A stretch of DNA of 64,000 nucleotides from Taxillus chinensis (GCA_023512835.1 CM042085.1:44378189-44442188), one strand, 5' to 3'. Shown: positions 1 to 11,160, counted from the stretch's first letter. Notes: generated by a model from the sequence alone, not told the origin. A program made the numbers and translations.

Positions 1-897
1 TTGATGACTGGCAAGTTTGAAATGAGCATGATGGGAGAATTATTGTACTTCCTTGGAATAGTAGTTAAACAAATGAAGGATAGAATCTTCATCAACCAAG
101 CTAAGTACACACAGGACTTAATCAAGAAGTCCGAAATGAAAAACTCAACTCCCGTGAAGACTCCCATGCCGCTTAGTGCCAAGTTAGATCCCGATCTTAA
201 CGGAGAATCAGTAAATGTGACTCGAATACAGAGGTATGATAGGATCATTGCTATATCTTATAGCAAGTCACCTGGATATTATGTATGCAACTTGCATTTG
301 TGTAAGATATCAAGCGAATCCCAAAGAGTCACACATGCTTCATGTAAAACGGATATTGCAAAGATCTCAAAGGGACAATGAATTTGGGACTTTGGTATCC
401 AAAGGAGTCCAACTTCTCTTTATCCGGATATTCAAATGCTGATTTTGCTAGGTGTCGTATCGACAGGAAGTGCGCTACGGTACTTGTCGGTTCCTTGGAA
501 ACAGATTGATTTCATGGTTCAAGAAGAAGCGACTCAGTATCAACCTCTAGCCGAGGCGGAATATATACTGCTGGGAGTTGCCCGCACACAGCCTTCTCTA
601 GATGCAAAGTCAACTTACCGACTATGGGTTCAATATGACATATGTTCCATCAGCATCACGACAACACCAAAGATAATTATCATCAGCAACAATCCCGTTA
701 TGCACCCAAAGACGAAGCACATTGAAGTCAGGTATCACTTCATCCAAGATCATGTTCTCAAAAAGCACATATCTCTTGAACATGTTGCTACGGATGATCA
801 ACTCATAGACATACTCACCAAGCCTTTACTTGATGCAAGATTTTCCGAACTACTCCTCAAATTAGGTATGCTTGACCTATCTTTCGAACATGCATAA
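1..897 (+). pseudogene. Ty1/copia pol 3' end (reverse transcriptase end and RNase H), decayed
   Basis: Reverse transcriptase and RNase H copy element RNA into DNA. The first 70 codons carry the conserved copia segment after the catalytic YVDD (MTGKFEMSMMGEL, YFLGI, TPMPLSAKLDPD). The RNase H end reads HPKTKHIEVRYHFIQDH, then a LTKPL motif near 820. The catalytic YVDD itself lies off the window. The reading passes through at least three frames (1-240, 236-440, 436-897), so at least two frameshifts separate the pieces and no functional product is expected. The best match inside the window is copia C at 18,470-19,357. Confidence 0.8.
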
Positions 898-1287
898 TGT
901 TTCATGATGAGTGTTAGACACTTACTCGCTCTTACCCAGATCATCTTTACTTGTGTCATGCATTGTGTTCTGATAATTTTCTCATATTTTCGTTTGGAAG
1001 ATACTTGCGTTTCCCAACTGAAATCGCTTAAGTTAACATAATTAAAAATATATGAATAAAACCTTCTTAGAATTTCATGATTCAAATTTTCATCTCTCAC
1101 CACATGTCAAATGCTTTTTCATATTGATTACAATATTAACATGCCTAGTTTAAGAAATGAAATGGGTTAGCACGGAATGCCTGGTGGATAAAATCACATT
1201 TGCAGTCTGATTAGCTTCTGAAGTGGAGTTTCCTCAAGGATAGATAGAAATTTCTCAAGATCTAAATATTAAGCAGAAACGTCCATC

Positions 1288-1360
1288 GAGAGGATTGCAT
1301 GGTCTAAGGGGGAGAAAATGCTTTATCAATTACTTAAGTAATACCCCCCTTATATGTCTC
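1288..1360 (+). other. Polypurine hairpin block of copia A, first copy
   Basis: A purine run (AAGGGGGAGAAAATG, from 1,306) is followed by pyrimidines that pair with it: arms 1,305-1,312 (TAAGGGGG) and 1,345-1,352 (CCCCCTTA). The same block occurs in copia C at 19,788-19,860 with a compensatory change in the stem (TACGGGGG with CCCCCGTA). Repeated polypurine tracts downstream of pol are a known Sirevirus feature. A folding role is inference from the pairing. Confidence 0.6.
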
Positions 1361-1412
1361 GTGACCTCTTTCCTGGTCGTCTATCCGAGGGGGAGTCTTT
1401 CTCGAGAGGATC

Positions 1413-2319
1413 TCGTTACGCCTGGATTTCCAACCCGAGGAAACCGGTTCGTGACTCCCCTTTACCCACCCGGTAGGCAAGGGGTTGATATACAATATCC
1501 CACGCAAGACATCGTACACATACACAAATGTAAATTCGCAAAGACGTAAATCAATATCTTTATTAATTTCAAAACTACAATAAACGTTTAAAACCAAACC
1601 ACATGCCTTTATTACATTCAAATCTTGTTTTCAACTTCTCCCCATCGGGGTTACATCAATTTCCTCAAAAGAACAATTGAACGAAACAATAAAACAAATA
1701 CGGTCTTTCAACTTGGGGTTCCACCTAGCGCCCGTAGGTTCCCCGAAAGAAAACACATCACGAAGGAGGGGTGAGCAACCACAACTCAAGAGGGATCATG
1801 TCTCCCCAACCTATCCCATGCTCCCAGCATCTACATGAGGACGTGTACAAGTGCAGTGTAGTGACAATAAGATATAAGCAGTTGATAATCCAAACAAGCG
1901 TCAACACACAAGTCACAAGTACAACCTTTGCCACAGCCACATAAGCTAGCATATCCACAACACACACAGACTAACATTTCCATAGCCACACAAAGCAACA
2001 TAAATGATCCCCGGCTTCCCACGACCACCGGGTGTACCAACAAACACACAGCACACAAAGCCACACGGGCATAACATCAAACACTTGATTTGCAAAGTCT
2101 CACAGGCATAACATCGAACACATAGCGTGCACACATACACAGGCTCTCAAACTTAGTCACATAGACATAAAATCGAACACCTAGGATGCATAGCCACACA
2201 GCCATAAAACAAACACTTAGCATGCGTAATCCCTAGCCTCACATGCTTATATACAAATATCCAAGCAAATATGCCATTCAAGGCCAACATCCATATAGGA
2301 GATCACACCTATATGGATT

Positions 2320-2357
<38 letters not shown>

Positions 2358-2498
2358 GAATATACAACTGATCGCCTATCACAAGGCCAAAACTCCGGGA
2401 TAGTTTCAAGGAGGAATGGAACCCCTACGTCTGGAAGATCCTCCCATGCTAGATGCCGTCCACCCACGCTAGACACTCCAGCAGCAACCAGGAGCTCT

Positions 2499-2552
<54 letters not shown>

Positions 2553-3074
2553 CGGCTGTGGCTAACCAAATGAAGAACCCTAAACCTAAGAGACCTCCAC
2601 CTCTTTATATAGACATCACAACATCAAAACGATATAGTTTTGATGGAACAGGCTACTACCTTGCCGCATCCACACAAGACAAAATACCCATAATTCCAAC
2701 ATGCCCCTTTAGGAAAAGATGATTAGAATCACAAAACCAAGGCGATGGTGCAAAAACATGGCTACATGCCATAAATGCATGTCATATCCCCATATCACGT
2801 GCAGCTCCAAATAATGTGAAATTCTACCCCAATCTTCCTTGAATCATGTAGTATGCGGGCATGCATAAAAACCTTGCACGTGATAATGCCCCATATCACG
2901 TGCACTCTATTTCTGCCTCCCTAGGCTGCCCTCTTTCGTAAAAAGTTCCTTATTTGGTAAATAAAATGATTTGGCTGAAGTCCATGAGTAGAAGTTCCCC
3001 ACAAACTAGAAAATTGCCATTCAAAAGGCAAAACTGTGACTAACTCCACATAGCCCAAAACACGGGTCATTACA
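1413..3074 (-). repeat. 3' LTR of gypsy B (Tekay/Del-like chromovirus)
   Basis: About 1.66 kb, matching 25,687-27,339 along its whole length in the same orientation. On the minus strand it begins TGTAATGACC next to a polypurine tract (3,075-3,090) and ends ACGTAACG where the sister copy ends ACGTAACA. A minus-strand TATA-like TATATAAAG lies near 2,603-2,612. It carries a (TA)n tract at about 2,322-2,354 and a (CT)n tract at 2,501-2,549, longer than in the sister LTR. The outer flank GGATC (1,408-1,412) matches AGATC after the other LTR at 4 of 5 bases, consistent with a 5-bp target duplication. Confidence 0.88.
2501..2549. repeat. (CT)n microsatellite inside the B 3' LTR
   Basis: An almost pure CT run of about 48 bp. 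The corresponding run in the other LTR (26,744-26,773) is about 30 bp, so the tract has changed length since insertion. Confidence 0.95.
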
Positions 3075-3406
3075 TCCTCTCCCCCTTAAGTCTTTTCGTC
3101 CTCGAAAAGAAACATGCAAGGAAAAACAAACACAAGCTACCCATTTTCCAAACGGCAAGCCACGACACCCAAATGGGTCATATATCGCACACAAGATGAA
3201 ACAGACATACGTCCGTAAACTCACAAAGCACCACCACAATTCATAACCACATGCATCACAATGCATAAAACACATATCCGCATCACAAATCACGTCGCAA
3301 TACATATACAAGTCTAAAGGGCAATACAAAAGACATACACCAGATCAAGAACAACTAATACAAGAAAACACATTGCCATCCCTTGGCCAACAGCCACCTC
3401 CCACCC
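3075..3406 (-). other. Gypsy B polypurine tract and 3' untranslated region
   Basis: The minus-strand sequence CTTAAGGGGGAGAGGA (3,075-3,090) directly abuts the LTR start and is the expected plus-strand primer site for reverse transcription. The remaining 315 bp, between the tract and the chromodomain stop at 3,407, shows no reading frame. Part of it (from about 3,280) is duplicated at 7,075-7,330. Confidence 0.8.
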
Positions 3407-5009
3407 TTAAGATTGTTCGTCCACGAAAAACTCTGGGTGCTGCTCACGCATCATGGACTCATGTTCCCATGTCTCCTCCTCAATGCCACCGTGCAGCCAT
3501 AGCACGCGAACCAAAGGAATAGCATGACCACGCAAAAGCTTCTCCCGCCGATCTAGTATACAGATAGGGGCCTCAACAACGGACATGTCATCCTCAATAT
3601 CCAATGTCCCCCAATCGATCACATGAGTGGGGTCAGGATGATACTTCCTCAACTGGGACACATGGAACACATTATGCACCTGACTCAATCGTGGTGGCAA
3701 TGCTAACCGGTAGGCCACTGGCCCCATACAAGCCATAACCTCAAAAGGACCAATAAACCGCAGAGATAGCTTGGAACCTCGCCCAAACCGCCAATGTCCA
3801 CGACGGGGAGAAACACAGAGAAACATATGATCTCCCACATAAAACTCCAAAGGTCGCCATCGCTGATCCGCATAAGACTTCTCGACGACTCACGCGGACA
3901 ACAAGCGCCGACGAATCAACTTTACCTTTTCGGTAGCCTCTTGAACCAACCGTGGTCCCAAGAGAGTTGCCTCCCCGACCTCGATCCAACATAAAGGTGA
4001 TCGACACGGCCTCCCATACAACGCCTCGAAAGGAGCCATCCCAATGGATGCCTGATAACTGTTGTTGTAGGCAAAAACCACCAAAGGAAGGTGAGTTGCC
4101 CACGAACCCCCAAAATCTAGTACATAGGCCCACAACATGTCCTCCAATGTTTGGTTTGTCCTCTCTATTTCGACCGTCGGTTCTGGGTGAAAGGTTGTAC
4201 TCAAGTTAAGCTTTGTCCCCATAGCCTCCGCAAGCCTGGCCCAAAAACGGGAAGTGAACCGTGAATCTCTGTCGGACACAATCGACGATGGTACCCCATG
4301 TAGTCTCACAACCTCGTTCACATACACCACTCAAGGCCCCAATGGAATCCTGCTCTCGAACGGTAAGGAAATGGGCCGACTTCGTTAATCGATCCACAAT
4401 CACCCAAATCATGTCTTTCCTCCCAGAGTAGTGGGTGGAAGACCGAGCCACAAAATCCATCGCTATGTGGTCCCGCTTCCACTCCGCTATTGGCAACGGG
4501 CCGTAACATACCTCGTTGGTCGTTGGTGCTCGACCTTCACTTGTTGACAAGTGAGGCACCTCGAAACAAAAGCAGCTACATCTCGCTTTATCCCAGGCCA
4601 CCAAAAATGTCCACGAAGCGCATGGTACATCTTCGTACCCCCTGGATGCACAACCACTCTTGATCGGTGAAACTCCCTCATTACCTCATCCCGAAGAGGT
4701 GAAGCCATGACGAGTCGCCCCGAAAAGACAATTCATGCTCTAGACCCTCGGTCCAATCCTCGATAGCTCACCGGCCTCAATATGGGCAAGGAGAACCTCA
4801 CACTCAAAGTCAACCAATTGTCCCTCCCGGACTTGCCGATACAATACAGTACAACAACCATAGGACTCAAGACTATCCTACCATCACAAGCCATAGGCCG
4901 CAACTATAACATCGCCAATCGCTCCATCATCTTCCACTCTCTCACGGCCACCTCAGCCTTCCCTTTCTCGTTCAACGTGTCGCCACAACATTGCCTTTAC
5001 CGGGCGTAG
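3407..5009 (-). pseudogene. Gypsy B pol C-terminal part: RNase H end, integrase, chromodomain
   Basis: Read right to left. The RNase H end (about 4,985-5,009) reads as a PGKGNVVAD-like motif. An integrase HHCC zinc finger follows at 4,487-4,708 (EFHRSRVVVHPGG then CLTCQQVK, all four ligands present). The catalytic core covers 3,890-4,480 with MDFV, VDRLTKSAHF and SDRDSRFTSRFW. The C-terminal GPY region and chromodomain occupy 3,407-3,850 (FIGPFEV, then ILDRREKLLRGHAIPLVRV and EETWEHE). A C-terminal chromodomain of this type is typical of Tekay/Del chromoviruses, where it steers insertion to marked chromatin. Frameshifts separate zinc finger, core and chromodomain blocks, and the expected DGQSER-like segment is altered, so it is broken. 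The 147-codon chromodomain block is uninterrupted. Confidence 0.85.
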
Positions 5010-6517
5010 TGTAGTCATCGATGTGAGCATTTTGATTGTACTTCGGCCCGATTCCGAGTCAGGGTCCCATTTGACCCGATTGTTGACTTTTTAGGGTTTA
5101 TTGGTTGACTTTACGTTTGGGCGGTCATTTGGGTGTAATAATATCCGTTTAGTGTTGTGCTCGTCATTTCGAGCGTTTTGACCGTAGTTTTACTCAATTC
5201 GGAGTTCGGGGCCTTGGAGGTCAACTTTTGTGTTGGGAGGTCAATTATTGATCGGGTCAATGGTTGACTAGGTCCTTGACTCGCAGAAATATAAATAGCG
5301 AAAAAAAAAAAGAAGAAGCTTTCACTTTACGTTTCATGTTTGTGTGTTTAAGAGAGAGAGCTTGAGAGAGCTCGGAGGCCTTGGCGATTTGGGGCGATTT
5401 GGGTTCGTGGAGCTCAAAGATTCACTTCAAGTAGGTGTCCTTGAACTTCTTATCTCTCTCTTGTTTTGGATCTGCACGAATTTATCATGATTTATGAAAT
5501 TGAGCATGAACCCTAGAATTTGGGGAAAACCAATTTTGGGTTAGATCTAATGGTTTAGCATAAAATCTGTGGTTAAGAACTGTTTTATATCATTGTGGAT
5601 ATATGTTTTTGTGATTTTGGGGTTGATTAACTGTGTTTTTTATGAGGGTTGATAAGTCAACCATGGAAATCAGGTTTAGATCTAGATTTCTGGAAATCTA
5701 GAATTTTATACGTGTTTCGTTGTTTCTGCGCGATTTAGAGGCGTTTTGGACGCGTTTTAAGGTAGATATCGTAGTGGATATATGTGGTTGACGTGGTGGG
5801 CATATGCGCCGATGGCAGGCCTGTGTGGCGACTGTGGCCGGGCATATTGCGCTGTGCCGTGGCAGGCATATACGCTGATGCGGGCCCGTGTGGCGACTGT
5901 GTATGGGCATATAAGACCGTGGTAGGGCCGAGTGCCCCGAGCTAGGATCCTATTGAGGATGGTGGACAAGTTGTCTTGTGTGGGCAGGCTATGTCCTGAT
6001 GTTTGTTTGCAAGCTGAGTCCCGATGATTGTGCACACTACACGGCACGAGTACACGAGCATGTAGTATAGACTTGTATGTCTACATGATGTGGAGTATTG
6101 GGGTCACCCATCGAGCTTGTCGCTCACTCCTACTTGCTGTTTACCTTTTTCGAGTGTGACCCGAGACTAGTGGAGGACTTTCTTCCGGGAGGACGCCCAC
6201 TACTCGATGTATGATACGATTATATTCCCGTATTGTTTTATGGGTTATATCCCGGACATGGGTCCGTGGACGGTTGTATTTGCATACTTGTTTGTGATGT
6301 AATGTCTGTATGACTGTTTGACTTATCATATGTATGATGATATATGGGAAAGTACAGGATTACCCTTGATGTATGACTGTACAGGGTTGCATATTTGAGA
6401 CAGCACCCGCGGTGTAGTCTCCATTGGTGCTAGTCACCAATCCCTTGACCTTTCGGGTGCGGGCAAGGGGAAGTCATGTTCCTAGTTCCGGGTTCCCTGG
6501 AATTTGGGGGCGTGACA
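5010..6517 (+). repeat. Lone LTR E at a breakpoint between gypsy B and copia D
   Basis: About 1.5 kb from TGTAGTCATC to GGGGGCGTGACA, with TG/CA ends, a plus-strand TATA-like box near 5,289 and a 5'-leader-like A-rich and GAGA stretch after it. At 5,815-5,935 it contains two imperfect copies of a roughly 73-bp unit (GTGTGGCGACTGTG then GGGCATAT). No primer-binding site follows the right end and no pol is attached. Left neighbour is the B RNase H end, right neighbour is copia D, and the flanks CGTAG and GTGAG do not match, so it sits at a recombination or deletion junction. Confidence 0.6.
5289..5297 (+). promoter_or_regulatory. TATA-like box of LTR E
   Basis: ATATAAATAG lies 0.28 kb into the LTR and is followed by an A-rich, then GAGA-rich stretch. 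The position suits an LTR promoter, and this fixes the plus orientation of E. Confidence 0.4.
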
Positions 6518-7074
6518 GTGAGAACCCAAGTTTCATTAGTAACAAGAGCCTGCATTTCATCTTCCATAGCACAGCGCCACCCAGGATGAGCGAGAACATC
6601 TGCAACACTACGAGGCACATCCACAGACGAAAGAGAAGAAACAAAAGCAGAAAAGGATGGGGACAATCGAGCAGTGGTGACAAAGTCAGACATAGGATAA
6701 TGAGAGCGTAAAAGACCAGTATAAGAAACAAACCGATCAAGAGGGCGACCAACATAAGAACGAGTACCTTTACGTTGGGCAATAGGCAGATCAAGAAGCG
6801 GTGGCGGACCAGAAGACGGGACATCGATCGAGGGGGCGGAAACCTCGTGAAGTGAAACAGTGTCCGTTGCTGATACGTTTGCCCAAGAAGCGGATCCAAA
6901 GGTGGAGAACTCCTGTCGGAAAGGCAGACTCATCTTCAAGAATGGGAGAAACAGGAGTAGGAAGCACCAAAGCGGGAGTTTTGCCGGGTGAGGAAGAAGA
7001 TGAATAATAGGGCAAAGCCTCATGAAAAGTGACATCACGAGAAACATCAACCCGATGACGAGAGGGATCATAAC
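6518..7074 (-). pseudogene. Copia D: start of reverse transcriptase and integrase-RT linker
   Basis: The minus strand reads YDPSRHRVDVSRDVTFHEALPYY near 7,000-7,075, the usual end of the copia integrase extension. A proline/serine-rich linker follows, then RT entry motifs GWRCAMEDEMQALVTNETW at about 6,535-6,600. This is where copia reverse transcriptase begins, and everything downstream is lost at LTR E. A frameshift lies in the linker, because two overlapping frames carry the recognisable pieces. Confidence 0.7.
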
Positions 7075-7330
7075 ATCGATATCCGCATCACAAATCACGT
7101 CCGAACATATACAAGTCTAAAGGACAATACAAAAGACATACACCGGATCAAGAACAACTAATACAAGAAAACACATTGCCATCCCTTGGCTACCCACCTC
7201 CCACCCTTAAGATTGTTGGTCCGCGAAAAGCTGGGGTCCACGCATCATGGACTCATGTTCCCATGTCTCCTCCTCAATGCCACCGTGCGGCCGCGAACCA
7301 ACGGGGATCCAACTTATCTCGACCAGGTCC
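7075..7330 (-). repeat. Displaced copy of the gypsy B 3' end inside copia D
   Basis: This segment repeats 3,280-3,510 (the chromodomain end and 3' UTR of B) in the same orientation, with small deletions. It replaces the C-terminal part of the copia D integrase between 7,400 and the YDPSRHRV motif. The copy carries CAG-to-CGG changes (for example at 7,141-7,150 against CAG at 3,341). Confidence 0.75.
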
Positions 7331-7399
7331 AAGATCTCGCACAAAACAAACACACCCAAACACACGAAGGGGAAGACAAGAAAAGTGGGTTACTAGGAT

Positions 7400-8410
7400 A
7401 AAGAATACAATAAGGAATACGGCCATGAAGGACGAGAAGAGGAAAGACGGTTAATCAAATAACACGCAAGAAGAACAAAGAAATCCCCACGAGATATTTG
7501 GTGATGCATATGTACGAGTAAACAACGGGAAATATCAAGTAGATGACGGTTCTTCGGTTCGCAACTCCATTCCGTTGAGAAGTATAAGAACAAGAGGTTT
7601 GATGAACTATACCATGAGAGACAAGAAACGGTTGAAACCCCGAGGAGGAGCTTAAATATTCTTTTGCATTATCAGATCGCAAATACTTCACGAAAACCCG
7701 AAACCGTGTTTGCACTTCAAAATAGAATTTCGAAAACTAGAAAAGACTTGATTCGATCTTTTAGTAAGTATAACCAAGTCATATGAGAATAATCGTCGAC
7801 AAAGGTAACAAAATATCTAAAACCATAGAAAGCCGATATAGGACATGGACCCCATATGTCCGAATGAACCAAGGCAAAGGGCGTGTCTACCCGATTGATG
7901 TGACGGGAAGGAAAGGACACACAATGATGTTTACCTAACTCACATGTTTCACAAGGAAGAGTCTTAACAGACACAGCAAGATGATGTGATTGACTGGAGA
8001 GTGCGAAGGGAAGGATGACCTAAACAACAATGTAAGCGATAAACATCGGAAGAATCTTGGGCAAACGTAGCAGCGGGCTGGTTCAGTGCCCCCACCAATC
8101 ATCCGTCCGGTCTTGGGATCCCGAAAAACACAACCAGAGGATGAAAAGGTTATAGAACAATTGAGTGATTTAGTTAAGGAACTAACGGATATCAAGTTAT
8201 ACGGCGAGTGTGGTAAGTGTAAAACGGACGAGAGTGAAAGCGAGGGACTTAATTGAGTGGTTCCAGTGCCTCGTGACAGATGTTTGTCAACCATCAAGCA
8301 AAGGTAACAGAAGTGATGAAGTGGGTGGTGAAGTTTGAAAACAGGACAAGAGGGTAGAGTTAGCAATCATATGATGAGTGGCACCGGAATCTATCACCCA
8401 GGCATCAGGT
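7400..8410 (-). pseudogene. Copia D protease and integrase, decayed
   Basis: Near 8,353-8,400 the minus strand encodes VIDSGATHHM, the aspartic protease active site of Ty1/copia. The pre-integrase region follows (NLISVSSLTKSLNCSITF). Integrase pieces are CETCELGKHH with HSDIWGPCP and FVTFVDDYSHMTWLYLLK at 7,717-7,974, and LRSDNAKEY, HGIVHQTSC and SQRNGVA at 7,455-7,715, covering the first two catalytic acidic residues. Frameshifts occur near 7,715 and 7,960. The third catalytic residue region is lost in rearranged sequence. Confidence 0.75.
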
Positions 8411-9466
8411 GTTCAAGAAAGTAAACAAGAAGAACTACCAAGAGGTTGAGATGCCAAAGCAAAGCGGTGGTTGCGAAGCCTTAGTCATTTGGGCAGCACC
8501 TACCAAAGAATCATAAGTAGCACGTGACGGTGTTCACGGGTCCAAATGTAGATGACGTGGACTCGTAGTAACCTCCATAGCAGAGTTGACTCATTAACCC
8601 CAAAGATATGCCATATGTGCAGGGCGTAATTCAGGATGAAGAGTATAACAATAGGATTCTCGTATGTCCAACCTTTTTGCAATGTGTACGGAATCGTTGT
8701 GTCCGTCCACCAGGTGGAACATAAGCACCACGAGCGACGACTCCCAGATTACGATCGCCACGACCGCCTCGACCACGTATACCACGCCCGACCACGTTGG
8801 CCCCCAAGGACATGTGTCATCATGGCAGATGACTCGGAAGAAATAGAAGGAGTGAGTGAAGCCTTCGTTTCCGCAGGTGTAGCGAAGAATTCACGAGAAA
8901 ACTTCATCAATAGATGGAAGAGACCGCTCACAAATGACTTGACGCCTAAGGTCGGAATGAGAGGGTCCCAACCCTTTAAGAAACAACATAACAAACATGT
9001 CCTCCTGTCGCTTTGTCAGTACATCGACCTCCATAGTGGGTGGTAAAAGTATCAAGTCACTGTCGAAGCGATGTAAATGTGGAATAAAACTCTAGTAGAG
9101 TTTGATTGCCAAGCTGAAGATCAAATAATTCCCCCCATGTATCACAGACACGCTGCAGATTATCCTTGCCAGCGTACATTAAGGCACACTTATCCCAAAT
9201 ATCTTTGGCAGATTTACACGGCATAAACTGAGGTACCAACCGTGGTTCCATGCTATTCCACAATTGAGTTCGAAGGATGGCATCGCTTTTGGTCCATTTA
9301 GCTTTGGCCTCCACAGTGGAACCAACCGGGGGCTATTAGCATACGAGATATGGTGCTTGATCAGTAGCCAAAGCATAAACCTCAACACTGTAGACCAAGG
9401 CACATAATTGGATCCATCTAACTTCACCGAAGCCAATTGAAGAGGCGATGGATGGGTTGTATTCAT
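8411..9466 (-). pseudogene. Copia D gag
   Basis: Gag forms the particle that packages element RNA. The start at 9,466 (MNTTHPSPLQL, then VKLDGSNYVPWS) is the usual copia gag N-terminus. A UBN2-type core continues at 9,057-9,314 (AILRTQLWNSMEP, AKDIWDKCALMYAG, LEFYSTFTSLRQ). A degraded CCHC knuckle (KKVGHTR followed by CY) lies near 8,640-8,700. The core is split by a frameshift near 9,200-9,310 and the later part by several more. It is followed by the protease on the same strand. Confidence 0.75.
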
Positions 9467-9599
9467 GGCTTAAAATAGAAGCAATAGCAAAACATACCGA
9501 AACAAGCAGCAGACAATTAAATCCCATAATATTTAACACAAAACAAATCACCAGCGTGACCTCTCGTAGCAAGTCACCGAGATTGCGACAGACCCACAG

Positions 9600-9910
9600 G
9601 AGAACATCTTGCGTCACCGAGATCGTGCGCCAGCTGGGGCTATCTCGTCGAACACGAGATCTGGATTGTGCGCCGGCCGTTGAACGCGAGCTCGGATCGT
9701 GCGCCGGTGGGGCTATCTCATCGAATGCGAGCTCCGAACGTTGTCATCGCGCGTCATCGGACACTCTGTCATCACGTGTCGTCGGACGTCGTCGTTGCGC
9801 GTCGTCGGACGCTTCGTTGCGCGTTGTCGAACGCCTTCGTTGCGCGTCGTCGGGCACCGTGTCGCGAGTCATCGGGCGCCTTCGTCACGCGTCGTCGCCT
9901 ACCACCAGCA
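9600..9910 (-). repeat. CpG-rich minisatellite in the copia D leader
   Basis: About nine imperfect repeats of a unit built on TTGCGCGTCGTCGGACG lie between the gag start and the PBS of D. The two strands stay open in several frames only because the unit lacks stops, and no copia leader encodes a protein of this composition. Unusually CpG-dense for plant retroelement DNA. Confidence 0.7.
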
Positions 9911-10123
9911 GTAGCCAACGTCCAAATGACCATGAAGATGTCAACCCTTCATCGAACGACGCGTCACCACCAGAGAGGTCGAAGGCCACCGAGCGCCGTT
10001 GTCGGACGCAATGCCGTGGCCGACCGTTGTCGCCGCACGCAGAGGAGTTGTATGGCTGCGTCTTCGTTATCGTCGCAGCCCAGGATCGTTTGCAGGGAAG
10101 GATGCGTCTAGCGTAGCTATCAA

Positions 10124-10136
10124 GGCTCTGATACCA
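10124..10136 (-). other. Primer-binding site of copia D
   Basis: The minus strand reads TGGTATCAGAGCC directly after the LTR end, complementary to the 3' end of initiator methionine tRNA. It is intact, unlike the sites of C and K, and marks 10,138 as the LTR boundary. Confidence 0.85.
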
Positions 10137-10137
10137 T

Positions 10138-10297
10138 GTTGAAGAAATGGTAATATGTTTCATATTTTGAATACATAACATACAACCTATATATATAGGA
10201 TACAAAGGCCTATTATGGTAATACCAGTATGGTATATCCATGAATGCGTACAAATGCCTATTATGGTAATCCCAATATGGAATGTGTACGTTGTAAC
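10138..10297 (-). repeat. 5' LTR of copia D
   Basis: About 160 bp, short for the superfamily. The PBS side ends TTCTTCAACA. The outer end reads CGTTACAAC where TGTTACAAC is expected, next to the B sequence for GYHQ. It contains a TATATATATAGG run that could be its TATA box and a repeated CCATAATAGGC motif. No second LTR is present in the window. Confidence 0.65.
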
Positions 10298-11160
10298 GAT
10301 TGGTGATACCCCGATCGCAGATCAATCTTGGAAAACCACTGGGCCCCACTCAACTGGTCAAACAAGTCGTCTATCCAAGGCAACGGATACTTGTTCTTCA
10401 CAGTCACCAAATTCAGCTTCCTGTAGTCAATATAGAGGTGGAGCGTGCCATCTGCCTTCTTTGCAAAGAGCACCGGAGCACCCCAGGGTGAGGTACTCGG
10501 TCTGATATACCCCTGGTCCACCAACTCCTCTATTTGCCTCTGAAGCTCCCTCAACTCGACTGGCCCCATACGATATGCCACTTAGGAGATTGGGCCAGTC
10601 CCGGTACCAACTCAATGGTGAACTCCACACTTCTCTTAGGAGGTAAACTCCTCAACTGCTCAGGAAACACATCCTGAAATTTGTCAACAATTGCTGGCCA
10701 CACTCTCTTTTCCACTTTCCCCTCCTCAAGAAAGGTCGGGCTGCTAACCTGTGGGTAATGGCACCCCCACCGGTCCAAAGACGGCCCAGCTCGACTCGCC
10801 TCACAGTCCCACTCCCCCTATAGGGTGCAAGAAGTCCCTACAAGTGTCACGAAGGATACACGCCGTTGATAACATTCTATCTTGGCCTGGAAAGTCATAA
10901 GCCAATCCATACCCAAGATCAGGTCAAATGTACGCAAGGGCATCACGTACAATTTGAAACTAAGCTCCACATCCCCTATAGTTAACATATAGTCACGACA
11001 TATGCGCCGCACCTCAATCATACCCCCCACCGGAGACTCCACCGCTAGGGGTCTCTTTGCCTCAACACATGCGAATCCCAATCCCTCAATCGAAGTTCAG
11101 CAACAAACAAATAGGATGCACCCGTATCAAAAAAGAGAAACAAGTGTATGAGAGATCAAA
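10298..11160 (-). pseudogene. Gypsy B protease and reverse transcriptase N-terminal part
   Basis: The aspartic protease active site DTGAS is encoded at about 11,100-11,140, followed at 10,818-11,081 by FDLILGMDWL, the standard protease C-terminal motif. The linker (VDKFQDVFPEQL, SLPPKRSVEF) lies at 10,551-10,778. Reverse transcriptase starts at about 10,580 ([49 protein letters not shown]). The catalytic YVDD segment is absent because copia D inserted right after GYHQ. Frameshifts separate protease, linker and RT. The rest of the B pol lies at 3,407-5,009 on the same strand. Confidence 0.85.

Larger units (their letters stand above)
1..1412 (+). mobile_element. Copia A (Sirevirus-type Ty1/copia), left piece
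   Basis: This is the 3' part of a Ty1/copia element running off the left edge of the window. It contains the end of pol (1-897), then non-coding post-pol sequence with a polypurine hairpin block. The whole stretch parallels copia C at about 18,470-19,910, so it belongs to the same lineage. It is interrupted at 1,412 by gypsy B and resumes at 27,340: joining the two sides restores the order seen in C (GAGAGGAT, then a second polypurine block). Its LTRs are not in the window. Confidence 0.8.
6518..10297 (-). mobile_element. Copia D, truncated Ty1/copia with short LTR
   Basis: Right to left: 5' LTR (10,138-10,297), intact PBS, CpG-rich leader, gag, protease, integrase and the first residues of reverse transcriptase. 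It then stops at LTR E, so the rest of reverse transcriptase, RNase H and the 3' LTR are missing. It sits inside the reverse transcriptase of gypsy B: B coding sequence ends at GYHQ just right of 10,298 and its downstream part is absent until 5,009. The interior also holds a foreign 250-bp fragment of B (7,075-7,330). Confidence 0.75.

Noticed and set aside
2271..2569. Frames encoding serine-leucine or arginine-glutamate repeats
   Set aside because: They are translations of the CT/GA microsatellites inside LTRs.
3407..5009. Possibility that the gypsy coding regions are an integrated pararetrovirus
   Set aside because: Integrase, chromodomain, LTRs, primer-binding sites and 5-bp target duplications are present, and no movement or coat protein motif is seen, so these are Ty3/gypsy retrotransposons.
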